This document shows positions 1-6,373 of a DNA stretch of 12,846 bases, piece after piece; positions within the stretch are counted from its first letter, which is position 1; each line of letters opens with the position of its first letter. Under the pieces are notes generated by a model. The model saw only the letters and a list, made by a program, of their open reading frames with translations, searched no databases and had not been told where the DNA came from. The position numbers were made by a program, and so were the translations under genes. Source of the stretch: CAZKWG01 sp964615375 (lineage in GTDB: Bacteria; Myxococcota_A; UBA796; CAZKWG01); contig CAZTOW010000095.1 of assembly GCA_964615375.1 (NCBI GenBank), positions 1-12,846 on the forward strand, given 5' to 3'.

Positions 1-20
1 CAGGGCGCCTGCCCTACCAG

Positions 21-135
21 CCTCCTCCCGCGTCAGCGGGGGGAGGTGCCGGCGAAGCCGGCGGAGGGGGGAGCTCATGTCGGAGTCCCCCCTCCGGCCC
101 TCCGGGCCACCTCCCCCCGCTGGCGCGGGAGGAGG
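21..135. repeat. Large imperfect palindromic (REP-like) intergenic repeat
   Basis: The left arm (about 21-72, starting CCTCCTCCCGCG) and the right arm (about 86-135, ending CGCGGGAGGAGG) are inverted complements with few mismatches, around a loop of roughly 13 bases. The left arm contains the GCCGGCGAAGCCGGCGGAGG core, which resembles abundant dispersed intergenic repeats of high-GC proteobacteria. A second, directly oriented partial copy ends the window at 12798-12846. As RNA it would fold into a very strong stem of about 50 pairs on either strand. The arms and the second copy are directly visible; membership of a known REP family is inference. Confidence 0.75.
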
Positions 136-192
136 ATCAAAGCTGCAATTCGATGGCGCTTTCGTCGTAAAGGAGCCGCAACGAAAAGATAT

Positions 193-227
193 ACGGCGGA
201 GGAGGGGTCTGCTCCCTCCTCCGCCGT
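193..227 (-). terminator. Terminator-like hairpin downstream of the small membrane protein gene
   Basis: A perfect 14-bp stem (193-206 pairing with 214-227, arm ACGGCGGAGGAGGG) closes a 7-nt loop. Read on the minus strand the stem is followed by ATATCTTTTC, a T-rich tract as expected for an intrinsic terminator. It lies about 170 bp downstream of the stop of the minus-strand gene at 395-595, the only gene whose transcript would reach it. The plus-strand side lacks a good T tract. Confidence 0.45.
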
Positions 228-260
228 GCCTCTCTCTTGTTGCCTCTCTCTTTGCCTCTC
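227..260. repeat. Short pyrimidine-rich direct repeats
   Basis: TGCCTCTCTCTT occurs at 227-238 and again at 241-252, and a truncated TGCCTCTC follows at 253-260. The series abuts the terminator-like hairpin. Apart from this, the stretch 136-394 holds nothing gene-like: open frames there run through the hairpin and lack a credible ribosome binding site. Confidence 0.5.
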
Positions 261-394
261 GAATCTCGAGAGCGGGTGTTCCACGTCCGCTCCCGGGGGG
301 CGCACCCACGGTTCTCCACCCTCTCCAGCATGAGGTGGGGCGTGTTCGGGGTCTGGTGCGCCTCGCCATTCTCCTCGCGGAGAAACGAATACTC

Positions 395-595
395 CTAGCG
401 TCTCGCGACGCGGCGGGGTCGGGCGCCCGCGGGCACGAGGTCGGGCGGCGCGTAGAGCGCCAGCGCGGTCTCGTGTACCTTGCGGATCTCGCGCTCGGAC
501 CACGGCAGGGCGATCAGGCACAGCCCGCCTGCCACGATGAGCAGGCCGACGACGACGATCGTCCAAAGTGTCTCGATGAACGCGGGTTCCAGCAT
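395..595 (-). CDS. Small single-pass membrane protein of unknown function (66 aa)
   Basis: I do not recognise a family. The product has a short N-terminus (MLEPAFIETLW), one clear hydrophobic segment at about residues 10-31 (TIVVVGLLIVAGGLCLIALP), an amphipathic charged stretch (SEREIRKVHETALAL), and a basic tail ending RPRRVARR. This suggests an inner-membrane protein with a cytoplasmic C-terminus. The ATG at 595 has GGGAG about 10 bases upstream. A candidate sigma70-type promoter (minus strand, 623-651) sits just ahead and a terminator-like hairpin lies downstream, so it may be a monocistronic unit. The gene is short and could be missed by automated callers; promoter, RBS and transmembrane segment together favour it being real. 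Confidence 0.55.
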   Translation of the reverse strand: MLEPAFIETLWTIVVVGLLIVAGGLCLIALPWSEREIRKVHETALALYAPPDLVPAGARPRRVARR

Positions 596-622
596 GGCTC
601 GCAGCTCCCGTCTGATGCTTGA

Positions 623-651
623 ACCTTATCGGAAGCCGTCGAACACGTCAA
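623..651 (-). promoter_or_regulatory. Candidate sigma70-type promoter for the small membrane protein gene
   Basis: On the minus strand TTGACG (646-651) is separated by exactly 17 bp from TAAGGT (623-628). The predicted transcription start lies near 616, giving a leader of about 20 nt with the GGGAG element before the ATG at 595. The -35 matches 5 of 6 consensus bases; the -10 is weaker. Confidence 0.4.
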
Positions 652-657
652 AATGAG

Positions 658-676
658 GCGGACACAATCTGTCCGC
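658..676. promoter_or_regulatory. Perfect 7-bp inverted repeat between two minus-strand genes
   Basis: GCGGACA (658-664) and TGTCCGC (670-676) flank a 5-nt spacer. The element lies downstream of the glycosyltransferase stop and immediately upstream of the -35 element of the candidate promoter at 623-651. On the minus strand it is followed by CTCATTTTG, so it could be a weak terminator for the glycosyltransferase. Its position just beyond the -35 would also suit a regulator binding site. The sequence does not decide between these. Confidence 0.35.
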
Positions 677-730
677 ATATGTTCAGTATCGATCCCGCCC
701 CCCGATCCTGCCCGGGAGCACGCCCCATGA

Positions 731-2224
731 TCATCCGCCTTCTTCCTCGATCACGACGTCCGCGGAGGAGGCCCGGCTCCCGCCCGGCAGGAGGCTGGCG
801 AGCCCGACCCAGGAGAAGCCGACCAGGAACAACAACATCCAGGGCACGCTGCTCCAGTGGCCGGTCCAGGCCGCGAGACCGATCGCGGCGGCGTAGTAGA
901 GGCCCATGCCCAGCTCGCCCCAGGCCGTCCAGCCGGCGCGCGGCGTATAACGCCGGACCATCGCGCCCTCTCCGCCCGCCGTCTCCCCGCTCTTGGGCGT
1001 GCGCACGAAGGTGCGGTCGGCGCCGAAGAGGCCCTCCAGCACGGCCCGCGTCTGGTTCAGCGCCATGCCCACCCCCAGCGCCAGCGCGCCCGGCAGGCGC
1101 AGCAGCCGCGCCCGGGGGCCGTGGATCTCGCGCTCGGCGAGCCCGTAGAAGCCGAGGTTGGAGGCCAGCGTGAGGCCGAACAGCAGCAGGTCCACCGCCC
1201 AGAGCGGCCCCTGCTCGTAGCGGGCCCGCTCCGGCAGGGTCCAGGGCAGCAGCAGCGCCACCAGCAGCACCACCGGCCAGGCCAGGTTCATCGTCAGGTG
1301 CGAGGTCGCCTCCAGCTTGACCCGCCGGGCGAGCCCGCTCTCCAGCAGGCTCGGCAGCAGCTTGCGCGCGGTCTGGATGGAGCCCTTGGCCCAGCGGTGC
1401 TGCTGGTTCTTGTAGGCGACCATCGTGGACGGCACCTCGGCGGGCACCACGAGGTCCAGCAGGTAGACGAAATGCCAGCCGCGGAGCTGCGCCCGGTAGG
1501 AGAGGTCCAGGTCCTCGGTCACCGTGTCGTGGGCCCAGCCCCCCGCGTCCTCGATGGCCGCGCGCCGCCAGATCCCCGCCGTGCCGTTGAAGTTGAAGAA
1601 GAGGCCAGAGCGGTGGCGCGCCGTGTGCTCGATGACGAAGTGCCCGTCCAGCTGCACCGCCGCCATGCGCGTGAGCGGGCTCTGCTCCTCGTTGACGTGG
1701 CCCCATCGGGCCTGGACCATGCCCACGCCAGGGTCGGCGAGGTGGGGGACGGCGCGCTCCAGGAACTCCGGCGTGGGCAGGAAGTCCGCGTCGAAGACCG
1801 CGATCAGCTCGCCCCGCGCGCGGGCGAGCCCCCAGGCCAGCGCCCCGGCCTTGTAGCCCTCGCGCCCCTCGCGCCGCAGCACAGCCACGTCCACGCCGCG
1901 CGCCCGCCCCCGCTCCGCCGCCCGCTCCGCCGCCTCGTGGGTGTCGTCGGTGGAGTCGTCCAGCACCTGGATCTCCAGGCGCTCCCGCGGCCAGCGCAGC
2001 TCGCAGGCGGCGTCGATCAGGCGCTCGACCACGTTGCGCTCGTTGTAGATCGGGAGCTGGACGGTGACGAAGGGGAGCTCGCCCGTGAGCGGCGGCGCCG
2101 TGGGGGCCCGGTCCCGCCCGCGGCGGTAGAGCCAGAGCAGCCGGAGACGCAGGAGCCCAAAGACCGCCAGCAAGGCGAGCAACGCCAGATAGACCAGGAC
2201 GATGCTCGGCAGGTCGGTGGGCAT
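731..2224 (-). CDS. Membrane-bound family 2 glycosyltransferase (cellulose synthase/CslA-like)
   Basis: Predicted processive or semi-processive GT2 enzyme that builds a polysaccharide from nucleotide sugars at the inner membrane. Numbering from the ATG at 2224 (497 aa): an N-terminal membrane segment at about 7-33; a GT-A catalytic domain beginning at PFVTVQLPIYNE (52-63), with LDDSTDDT (88-95), DAD (145-147), the catalytic TED (236-238) and QQHRW (274-278, the QxxRW acceptor motif); then about four or five hydrophobic segments between 309 and 478. All hallmark residues are present. No PilZ domain is seen, unlike BcsA. The QQHRWAKGSIQTA stretch resembles CslA-type mannan/glucomannan synthase relatives, but the sugar specificity cannot be read. 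A TTG 39 bases further upstream is in frame, but it is the first part of a perfect TTGACA -35 element, so I prefer the ATG. It is transcribed divergently from the TPR lipoprotein unit. Confidence 0.9.
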   Translation of the reverse strand: MPTDLPSIVLVYLALLALLAVFGLLRLRLLWLYRRGRDRAPTAPPLTGELPFVTVQLPIYNERNVVERLIDAACELRWPRERLEIQVLDDSTDDTHEAAERAAERGRARGVDVAVLRREGREGYKAGALAWGLARARGELIAVFDADFLPTPEFLERAVPHLADPGVGMVQARWGHVNEEQSPLTRMAAVQLDGHFVIEHTARHRSGLFFNFNGTAGIWRRAAIEDAGGWAHDTVTEDLDLSYRAQLRGWHFVYLLDLVVPAEVPSTMVAYKNQQHRWAKGSIQTARKLLPSLLESGLARRVKLEATSHLTMNLAWPVVLLVALLLPWTLPERARYEQGPLWAVDLLLFGLTLASNLGFYGLAEREIHGPRARLLRLPGALALGVGMALNQTRAVLEGLFGADRTFVRTPKSGETAGGEGAMVRRYTPRAGWTAWGELGMGLYYAAAIGLAAWTGHWSSVPWMLLFLVGFSWVGLASLLPGGSRASSADVVIEEEGG

Positions 2225-2234
2225 GTCGGTGCAT

Positions 2235-2263
2235 GGATTAGGCCCGCCCCCCGCCGGTGTCAA
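2235..2263 (-). promoter_or_regulatory. Candidate sigma70-type promoter for the glycosyltransferase
   Basis: On the minus strand a perfect TTGACA (2258-2263) is spaced 17 bp from TAATCC (2235-2240). Transcription would start near 2228, only a few bases before the ATG at 2224, predicting a nearly leaderless mRNA. That fits the absence of a Shine-Dalgarno sequence there. The -10 box is a weak match. Confidence 0.45.
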
Positions 2264-2299
2264 GCGCGCGGGGGCCCTCGCGGGCTATGCTGAGCGCCG

Positions 2300-3868
2300 A
2301 TGCTCGCCCTCGTCCTCCTGGCCTGCGCGCCCTCCGCCCCGCCTGAGCGCCCCGCGACGCCCGACACCGGCGCCCAGGAGGAGCGCCCGATCACCCTCGA
2401 CCCGAGCGCGCGCCCGGCCGTCGTGACCCTGGCCCTGGCCGAGCCCGACCCGGCGCTGCCCCGCGGGGCCGAGCTCTCCGGGCTGATCACCGGGCTCGTG
2501 GAGCTGGGCCTCGGCGAGCTGGACGGGGTCACGCCGGAGGTGCCGGGGATCCCGATCTCGCCGGGCCTCCAGGGCGCGCTGCACGCCGACCCGGAGCGCT
2601 GGACGCTCAGCACGCGGCTCTCCGGCGAAGGCGAAGCGCTCCACATCCACATGCGCATGTGTACGGCGGGCGGGACCTGCGAGGAGCTCGAGGCCGGGGC
2701 CACGCGGGCCGAGCCCACCCCGGCCGTGGCGACGCTGCTCTCGGAGCTCGCCGACGCGCTGGGCCGCGGGGAGGACGAGGGCGCCGAGGCCGCGCGCGCC
2801 GAGCCGCAGTCGCTGGACCCCTACGCGGTGCTGCTGGCGGGGCGCTCGGCGGCGGTCTGGTTCAAGCTGCTGCCGGCCACGCCCGACGCGCTCATCGGCA
2901 ACAAACGCCGTGATCCGGTCACCCGCGCCCTGCTGGTGGACCCCGACACGGCGCTGGGCAACTGGGTGGCGGGGCGGCGGGCCCTGGTGCTGGGCCAGGC
3001 CGAGGAGGCGCGGGCCCGCTTCGCGGCGGCCTCCTTCGCCCGCCCGGCGAGCGTGCTGCTGCGGGCTGATGAGGCGACGGCGCTGACGGCGGCCGGGCAC
3101 ACGGAGACGGCCTGGTTCGCCTGGGATCAGGTGCTGGCGCGGCGGCCGGGCGATCCCCGCTACGCGCTCCCCGCGGCGAAGGCGGCGATGGCGGCGGGGA
3201 TCCCGGGAGAGGCCGAGGAGATCCTGGCCGCGCTGGCCGAGCCGGAGGCCTCGCTGCCCGAGGTGCTGGCCGTGCGGGTGGACGCGCTCGACGCGCTCGG
3301 ACACCGCGACCAGCCCGAGCACGACGCGCTGCTGGCGCGCTGGGCCGAGGTGGCTCCCCAGGATCCCGAGCCCGTGCGGCGGCGCATGCTCTCGCGGGTT
3401 CGCGAGGGGCGCTACTCCGACGCCCTCACCCTGGCCGAGGCCCTGCGGGCGCGCGGCGGGGCGGCCGAGGTGGAGCGGACGGTGGTGGCGCTGCAGAGCG
3501 CGATGGGCCAGGACGAGCTCGCCGCGAAGCTGGCGATGGAGGCGGGGGACGCCGAGCTGGCCGCCCGTCTGCGGGCGCGGGCCGCCCCGGATCCGGCCGC
3601 GCGGGCGGCGGCCCTGGCCGAGGTCCCCGGAGCGCTGGCGGCGGCGCGGCGGGCGGAGGCCCTGCTGGCCGCCGGACAGGAGGAGGAGGCGCTGGCGCTG
3701 GCCGAGACCACCCTGCGAAGCCACCCCTGGCTGCCCGAGGCGCTCGACGCCCAGGCCCAGGCCCTCGACGCGCTCGGCCGCGCGGGCGACGCCGCCACCA
3801 CCCGCGCGCGGCTCTGTGAATCGGATCCGGGCTTCGCGGGTTGTGGGAGGATCCCGGAGGCCCCGTGA
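2300..3868 (+). CDS. TPR-repeat lipoprotein
   Basis: Predicted lipoprotein of 522 aa with a very short leader, MLALVLLAC, whose LLAC lipobox places the lipidated Cys at residue 9. A Pro/Thr-rich linker follows (10-30). Residues about 35-210 form an unrecognised N-terminal region holding three Cys (121, 127 and the lipid Cys elsewhere) and Asp/Glu/Ala-rich helices. Residues about 215-505 are Ala/Leu-rich helical repeats of tetratricopeptide type (for example PVLRADEA-like and DPRYALPAAKAAMAAG blocks), usually protein-interaction scaffolds in the periplasm or on the outer membrane. The last 20 residues contain two more Cys. TATGCT at 2286-2291 could be a -10 box giving a leaderless transcript, as no Shine-Dalgarno is visible. 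Its stop overlaps the next gene's GTG, so the two are probably translationally coupled. The partner and precise role are unknown. Confidence 0.85.
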   Translation: MLALVLLACAPSAPPERPATPDTGAQEERPITLDPSARPAVVTLALAEPDPALPRGAELSGLITGLVELGLGELDGVTPEVPGIPISPGLQGALHADPERWTLSTRLSGEGEALHIHMRMCTAGGTCEELEAGATRAEPTPAVATLLSELADALGRGEDEGAEAARAEPQSLDPYAVLLAGRSAAVWFKLLPATPDALIGNKRRDPVTRALLVDPDTALGNWVAGRRALVLGQAEEARARFAAASFARPASVLLRADEATALTAAGHTETAWFAWDQVLARRPGDPRYALPAAKAAMAAGIPGEAEEILAALAEPEASLPEVLAVRVDALDALGHRDQPEHDALLARWAEVAPQDPEPVRRRMLSRVREGRYSDALTLAEALRARGGAAEVERTVVALQSAMGQDELAAKLAMEAGDAELAARLRARAAPDPAARAAALAEVPGALAAARRAEALLAAGQEEEALALAETTLRSHPWLPEALDAQAQALDALGRAGDAATTRARLCESDPGFAGCGRIPEAP

Positions 3869-4590
3869 CCCCCCTGCCCCTCCTCCTCGCCCTCCTGCCC
3901 GAGCCCGAGCTCGACCGGCTCGCCCGCTCCGCCAAAGAGCGCTTCCTCGGCGACCCCTGCGGGCGCTACACGCTCCAGGTCACCGAGACCAACGCGCTGG
4001 GCAGCCTGGCCGTCACCACCATCCAGGCCACCGCCGAGGCTGAGCTGCGCGGCCAGACCTGGACCCTCCTCTCGCATGAGCTCACCGACCCTGGGAACAA
4101 GGCGTCCATGGTCTGGACCGGCGTGGACGGCCAGCAGGTGCCCTTCGTGCTGCCCCTGCTGGGCGCCTTCGCGGCGGAGGACGACGGGATCAGCAGCGAG
4201 GGCCGGGCCCTGCTGGACCAGGCCGTGGCGCTGGCGCGATCCGAGGTGGGCGCGGACACCGCGGGCGTCGAGATCTACGAGGGGCGCGAGCACTACCGCC
4301 TGGACATGCTGCTGGGCGGCGGCTGGTCGCTCCTGCGCGGGCGCGAGGACAACACCGCCGCCGTCGTCATCGACCCCGAGAGCGGCCAGGCGCGCGAGTG
4401 GCGGCTCTCCATCCAGGACCCCACCCGCATGGAGATCGGGCGCCTGGTCTTCCTGGAGGCCAACCTGCGCGTGGACGCCAGCGGGCGGCCGGTGGGAGAG
4501 ACGCTGCACACGAAGGCGCGGCTGGGGCCCTTCGGGCTCACGGTGACGCGGGAGATCGTGTATGTGCGGGCGGGGAGTTGTTCAGCCTGA
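3865..4590 (+). CDS. Secreted or envelope protein of unknown function
   Basis: I do not recognise a family. The protein (241 aa from GTG 3865) begins with a short hydrophobic segment, MTPLPLLLALLPEPE, like a minimal signal sequence. The rest looks beta-rich: alternating hydrophobic strands such as YTLQVTETNALGSLAVTTIQA, and EWRLSIQDPTRMEIGRLVFL, with many charged turns. There are two Cys, near residue 32 and near the C-terminus, which could pair in the periplasm. The GTG start overlaps the upstream TGA as GTGA, preceded by GGAGG at a 4-base spacing; an ATG 24 bases upstream would run into the preceding gene and remove the hydrophobic start. It is co-transcribed with the TPR lipoprotein, so the two may act together. 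Its 3' end overlaps the convergent gene by 9 bases. Confidence 0.8.
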   Translation: MTPLPLLLALLPEPELDRLARSAKERFLGDPCGRYTLQVTETNALGSLAVTTIQATAEAELRGQTWTLLSHELTDPGNKASMVWTGVDGQQVPFVLPLLGAFAAEDDGISSEGRALLDQAVALARSEVGADTAGVEIYEGREHYRLDMLLGGGWSLLRGREDNTAAVVIDPESGQAREWRLSIQDPTRMEIGRLVFLEANLRVDASGRPVGETLHTKARLGPFGLTVTREIVYVRAGSCSA

Positions 4591-5085
4591 GGGCTGATCC
4601 TTCGGCGTTCCAGGATCAGGTCGAGGGCACCTCCCCAGCGTCGCCCCCAGGTACTTCTGCTGCCAGGCGCTCGCCTCCAGCGCCCGGCGGGCCTCGATCT
4701 GCGCGCTCGCGGCCCGCTCCTGCTCGCGCTCCAGGATCTCCTCGCTGAGCAGCGAGGTCGCGGTGGCGGTCTTCAGCATCTCGTTGAGGCGGTCGGCCTC
4801 GGCCCGCGCCGCCTGGGCCGCGTCCCGCCAGCGCTCGCCCGCGTCCTGGGACTGGAAGGCCAGCGCGGTGTCCTCGGCGTCCGCGCAGGGCTTCCGGCCG
4901 GGCGCGCCCCGCTGCACCCAGGCGTTCTGGAGCCCGGCGGTCTGCGCGCCCAGCGCCGCGGCGAGCTTCAAGCGCCGCTGGAGCTCGCCGCTCACGGAGA
5001 AGATCTCGTCCACGGTGGGCGCGAGCAGGTCGGGCTCGCCCGCGAGGGCGAGGGTGAGGAGGAGACGGAGCATCGGGGGGAGCAT
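4582..5085 (-). CDS. Secreted helical/coiled-coil protein of unknown function
   Basis: The product (167 aa) has a signal-peptide-like start, MLPPMLRLLLTLALAG, with probable cleavage after ALA or ALAG around residue 15. The mature part is almost entirely helical, rich in Ala, Glu, Arg and Gln. Long heptad-like stretches at about 27-50 and 84-146 (RLNEMLKTATATSLLSEEIL) suggest a coiled coil. Two Cys (67 and 153) lie at the ends of the helical part. No family is recognised. An ATG four codons downstream (5073) is an equally possible start; neither has a strong ribosome binding site. It converges on the preceding plus-strand gene with a 9-base overlap of coding ends and is divergent from the Cys-rich lipoprotein cassette. 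Confidence 0.75.
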   Translation of the reverse strand: MLPPMLRLLLTLALAGEPDLLAPTVDEIFSVSGELQRRLKLAAALGAQTAGLQNAWVQRGAPGRKPCADAEDTALAFQSQDAGERWRDAAQAARAEADRLNEMLKTATATSLLSEEILEREQERAASAQIEARRALEASAWQQKYLGATLGRCPRPDPGTPKDQPSG

Positions 5086-5112
5086 AGCTGCAGGCGCGGG
5101 CGATCTCCACCC

Positions 5113-5141
5113 TTGACCGCGGAGCCCCGGCTGCCTAAAGC
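5113..5141 (+). promoter_or_regulatory. Candidate promoter of the bufferin-like cassette
   Basis: TTGACC (5113-5118, 5 of 6 consensus bases) is separated by 17 bp from TAAAGC (5136-5141, a weak -10). The start of transcription would fall near 5148, inside a 10-bp palindrome, and GAGG at 5157-5160 precedes the ATG at 5166. Confidence 0.4.
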
Positions 5142-5151
5142 AGTGATCACT
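5142..5151. promoter_or_regulatory. Perfect palindrome at the predicted transcription start (possible operator)
   Basis: AGTGATCACT is a perfect 10-bp palindrome directly after the candidate -10 box and before the ribosome binding site of the Cys-rich lipoprotein gene. This position suits a repressor operator. Bufferin-type cassettes are metal-induced in studied bacteria, but nothing in the window identifies a regulator, and a 10-bp palindrome can arise by chance. Confidence 0.25.
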
Positions 5152-5165
5152 CCCCCGAGGTCCCC

Positions 5166-5525
5166 ATGAGCCCTGATCGCAAGCTCCTCGCCTCCGCCCT
5201 CGCCGGCCTGCTCTCCGGCACGCTCGCCGCCTGCGGTGGCGCCGAGGCCCCCGCGCCCGCGCCCGAGGCGCCCGCCGCTGCCCCCGCCGCGGAGGCCCCC
5301 GCGCCCGCCGCCCCCGCGGCAGAGCCGGCCACCGCCGCCCAGGATCCTGCCGCCACCGGCACCGTGGCGCCCACCGACGGCACCCAGCCGGTCACGGTCA
5401 CGCCGCACGGCTGCAAGGGCAAGAACGAGTGCAAGGGCCAGGGCGGCTGCAAGACCGGCGACAACGGCTGCAAGGGCAAGAACTCCTGCAAGGGCAAGGG
5501 GGGATGCGCCAGCGGGATGATGTGA
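5166..5525 (+). CDS. Cys-rich lipoprotein, probable MNIO-modified bufferin-type metal-binding precursor
   Basis: Likely precursor of a post-translationally modified peptide that buffers or sequesters a metal such as copper in the envelope. The 119-aa product has a basic n-region (MSPDRK), a hydrophobic core and a lipobox LAAC with Cys23. An Ala/Pro-rich linker follows (about 27-66), and then a C-terminal module with six Cys at 83, 89, 95, 102, 108 and 114. The spacing is C-x5-C-x5-C, x6, C-x5-C-x5-C, built from the duplicated motif CKGKN[ES]CKG[QK]GGC. At DNA level GGCTGCAAGGGCAAGAAC is repeated exactly at 5409-5426 and 5466-5483 (57-nt period), showing internal duplication. The downstream DUF692 and DUF2063 genes are the standard partners of such precursors. 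The start has GAGG five bases upstream. The lipoprotein anchor is the notable feature. Subfamily (BufA-type or other) is not certain. Confidence 0.75.
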   Translation: MSPDRKLLASALAGLLSGTLAACGGAEAPAPAPEAPAAAPAAEAPAPAAPAAEPATAAQDPAATGTVAPTDGTQPVTVTPHGCKGKNECKGQGGCKTGDNGCKGKNSCKGKGGCASGMM

Positions 5526-6373
5526 GGCGCGTCTCGCGCTTCCAGGTCCCCGACCTGGGCGTGGGCGTGGGCTTCCGTCTCCCCCACTACCGCGAGGTGG
5601 TGGAGCAGGGGCCGGAGATGGCCTGGTTCGAGGTCATCTCCGAGAACTTCATGGTGGACGGTGGCTCGCCGCGCTGGCACCTGGAGCGCCTGCGCGCCCG
5701 CTACCCGGTCATCCCGCACGGGGTCTCGCTCTCGCTGGGCAGCGAGGGGTGCCAGGAGCACATGGCACGCCTCTGCTCACTCCTTGGCGAGCTCGACCCG
5801 CCCTGGTGGAGCGACCACCTCTGCTTCACCGGCGCCCACGGTCGGCGGGTCCACGACCTGCTCCCCCTGCCGTACACGCGGGCGGCGCTGGCCCACGTCC
5901 GCGACCGGATCCGCGAGGTCCAGGACCGGACGGGCCGCCTGTTCGCGCTGGAGAACGTCTCCTCCTACCTGCGCTACCGCGCCAGCGAGATGCCCGAGGA
6001 GGCCTTCCTGGCCGATCTGGCCGAGGCCGCCGACTGCGCCCTCCTCCTGGACGTGAACAACGTCTATGTCTCGGCCTGCAACCACGGCTTCGACCCGGTG
6101 GCCTACCTGGACGCACTGCCCATGGACCGGGTCGTGCAGATCCACCTGGCCGGGCACACGCTCAAAGCGGAGGGATATCGCCTGGACACGCACGACCGCG
6201 AGGTCTGCGACCCGGTCTGGGAGCTCTACCGCCACGCCGTGCGCCGGACCGGACCGGTGTCCACGCTGATCGAGTGGGACGAGCACATCCCCAGCTTCGC
6301 CCGCCTCCAGGAGGAGGCCGCCCGCGCGCTCGCCCACCGCGAGGCCGCCCTGGAGGCCCATGCTCCCGGCTGA
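5522..6373 (+). CDS. DUF692/MNIO-family enzyme (BufB/MbnB-like peptide-modifying oxidase)
   Basis: Multinuclear non-haem iron-dependent oxidative enzyme of the DUF692 family, a TIM-barrel fold that modifies Cys residues of a ribosomal peptide; the upstream Cys-rich lipoprotein is the obvious substrate. Numbering from GTG 5522 (283 aa, usual for the family), the conserved metal-site and core motifs are all visible: HGVSLSLGS with His66, WSDHLCF with Asp98-His99, LENVSSY with Glu144-Asn145, LLLDVNNVYVSA with Asp177 and Asn179/180, IHLAGH with His208 and His212, and IEWDEHIP with Glu251. Two starts are possible. GTG 5522 overlaps the precursor's TGA as GTGA, the arrangement also seen at 3865 and 8798; ATG 5504 would add six residues. 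The 3' end overlaps the DUF2063 gene by 14 bases, so the three genes form a tight operon. Family assignment is strong; the chemistry on this substrate is inferred. Confidence 0.92.
   Translation: MRRVSRFQVPDLGVGVGFRLPHYREVVEQGPEMAWFEVISENFMVDGGSPRWHLERLRARYPVIPHGVSLSLGSEGCQEHMARLCSLLGELDPPWWSDHLCFTGAHGRRVHDLLPLPYTRAALAHVRDRIREVQDRTGRLFALENVSSYLRYRASEMPEEAFLADLAEAADCALLLDVNNVYVSACNHGFDPVAYLDALPMDRVVQIHLAGHTLKAEGYRLDTHDREVCDPVWELYRHAVRRTGPVSTLIEWDEHIPSFARLQEEAARALAHREAALEAHAPG

Noticed and set aside
137..331. Minus-strand 64-codon frame
   Set aside because: It runs through the terminator-like hairpin, lacks a ribosome binding site, and its translation is Arg-rich low complexity.
2225..2263. 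TTG start adding 13 residues to the glycosyltransferase
   Set aside because: The TTG is part of the perfect TTGACA element, and the added residues (Gly/Pro-rich) precede a good membrane segment that follows the ATG at 2224 directly.
857..2293. Long plus-strand open frame (478 codons) across the glycosyltransferase
   Set aside because: Antisense shadow of a clearly conserved GT2 gene. The translation is Arg/Gln/Pro-rich with no domain motifs; such frames are common in very high-GC DNA.
2285..3724. Long minus-strand open frame (479 codons) across the TPR lipoprotein
   Set aside because: Low-complexity Arg/Gly/Gln translation, no start signals, and it opposes a gene with a lipobox and helical repeats. 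Treated as a shadow.
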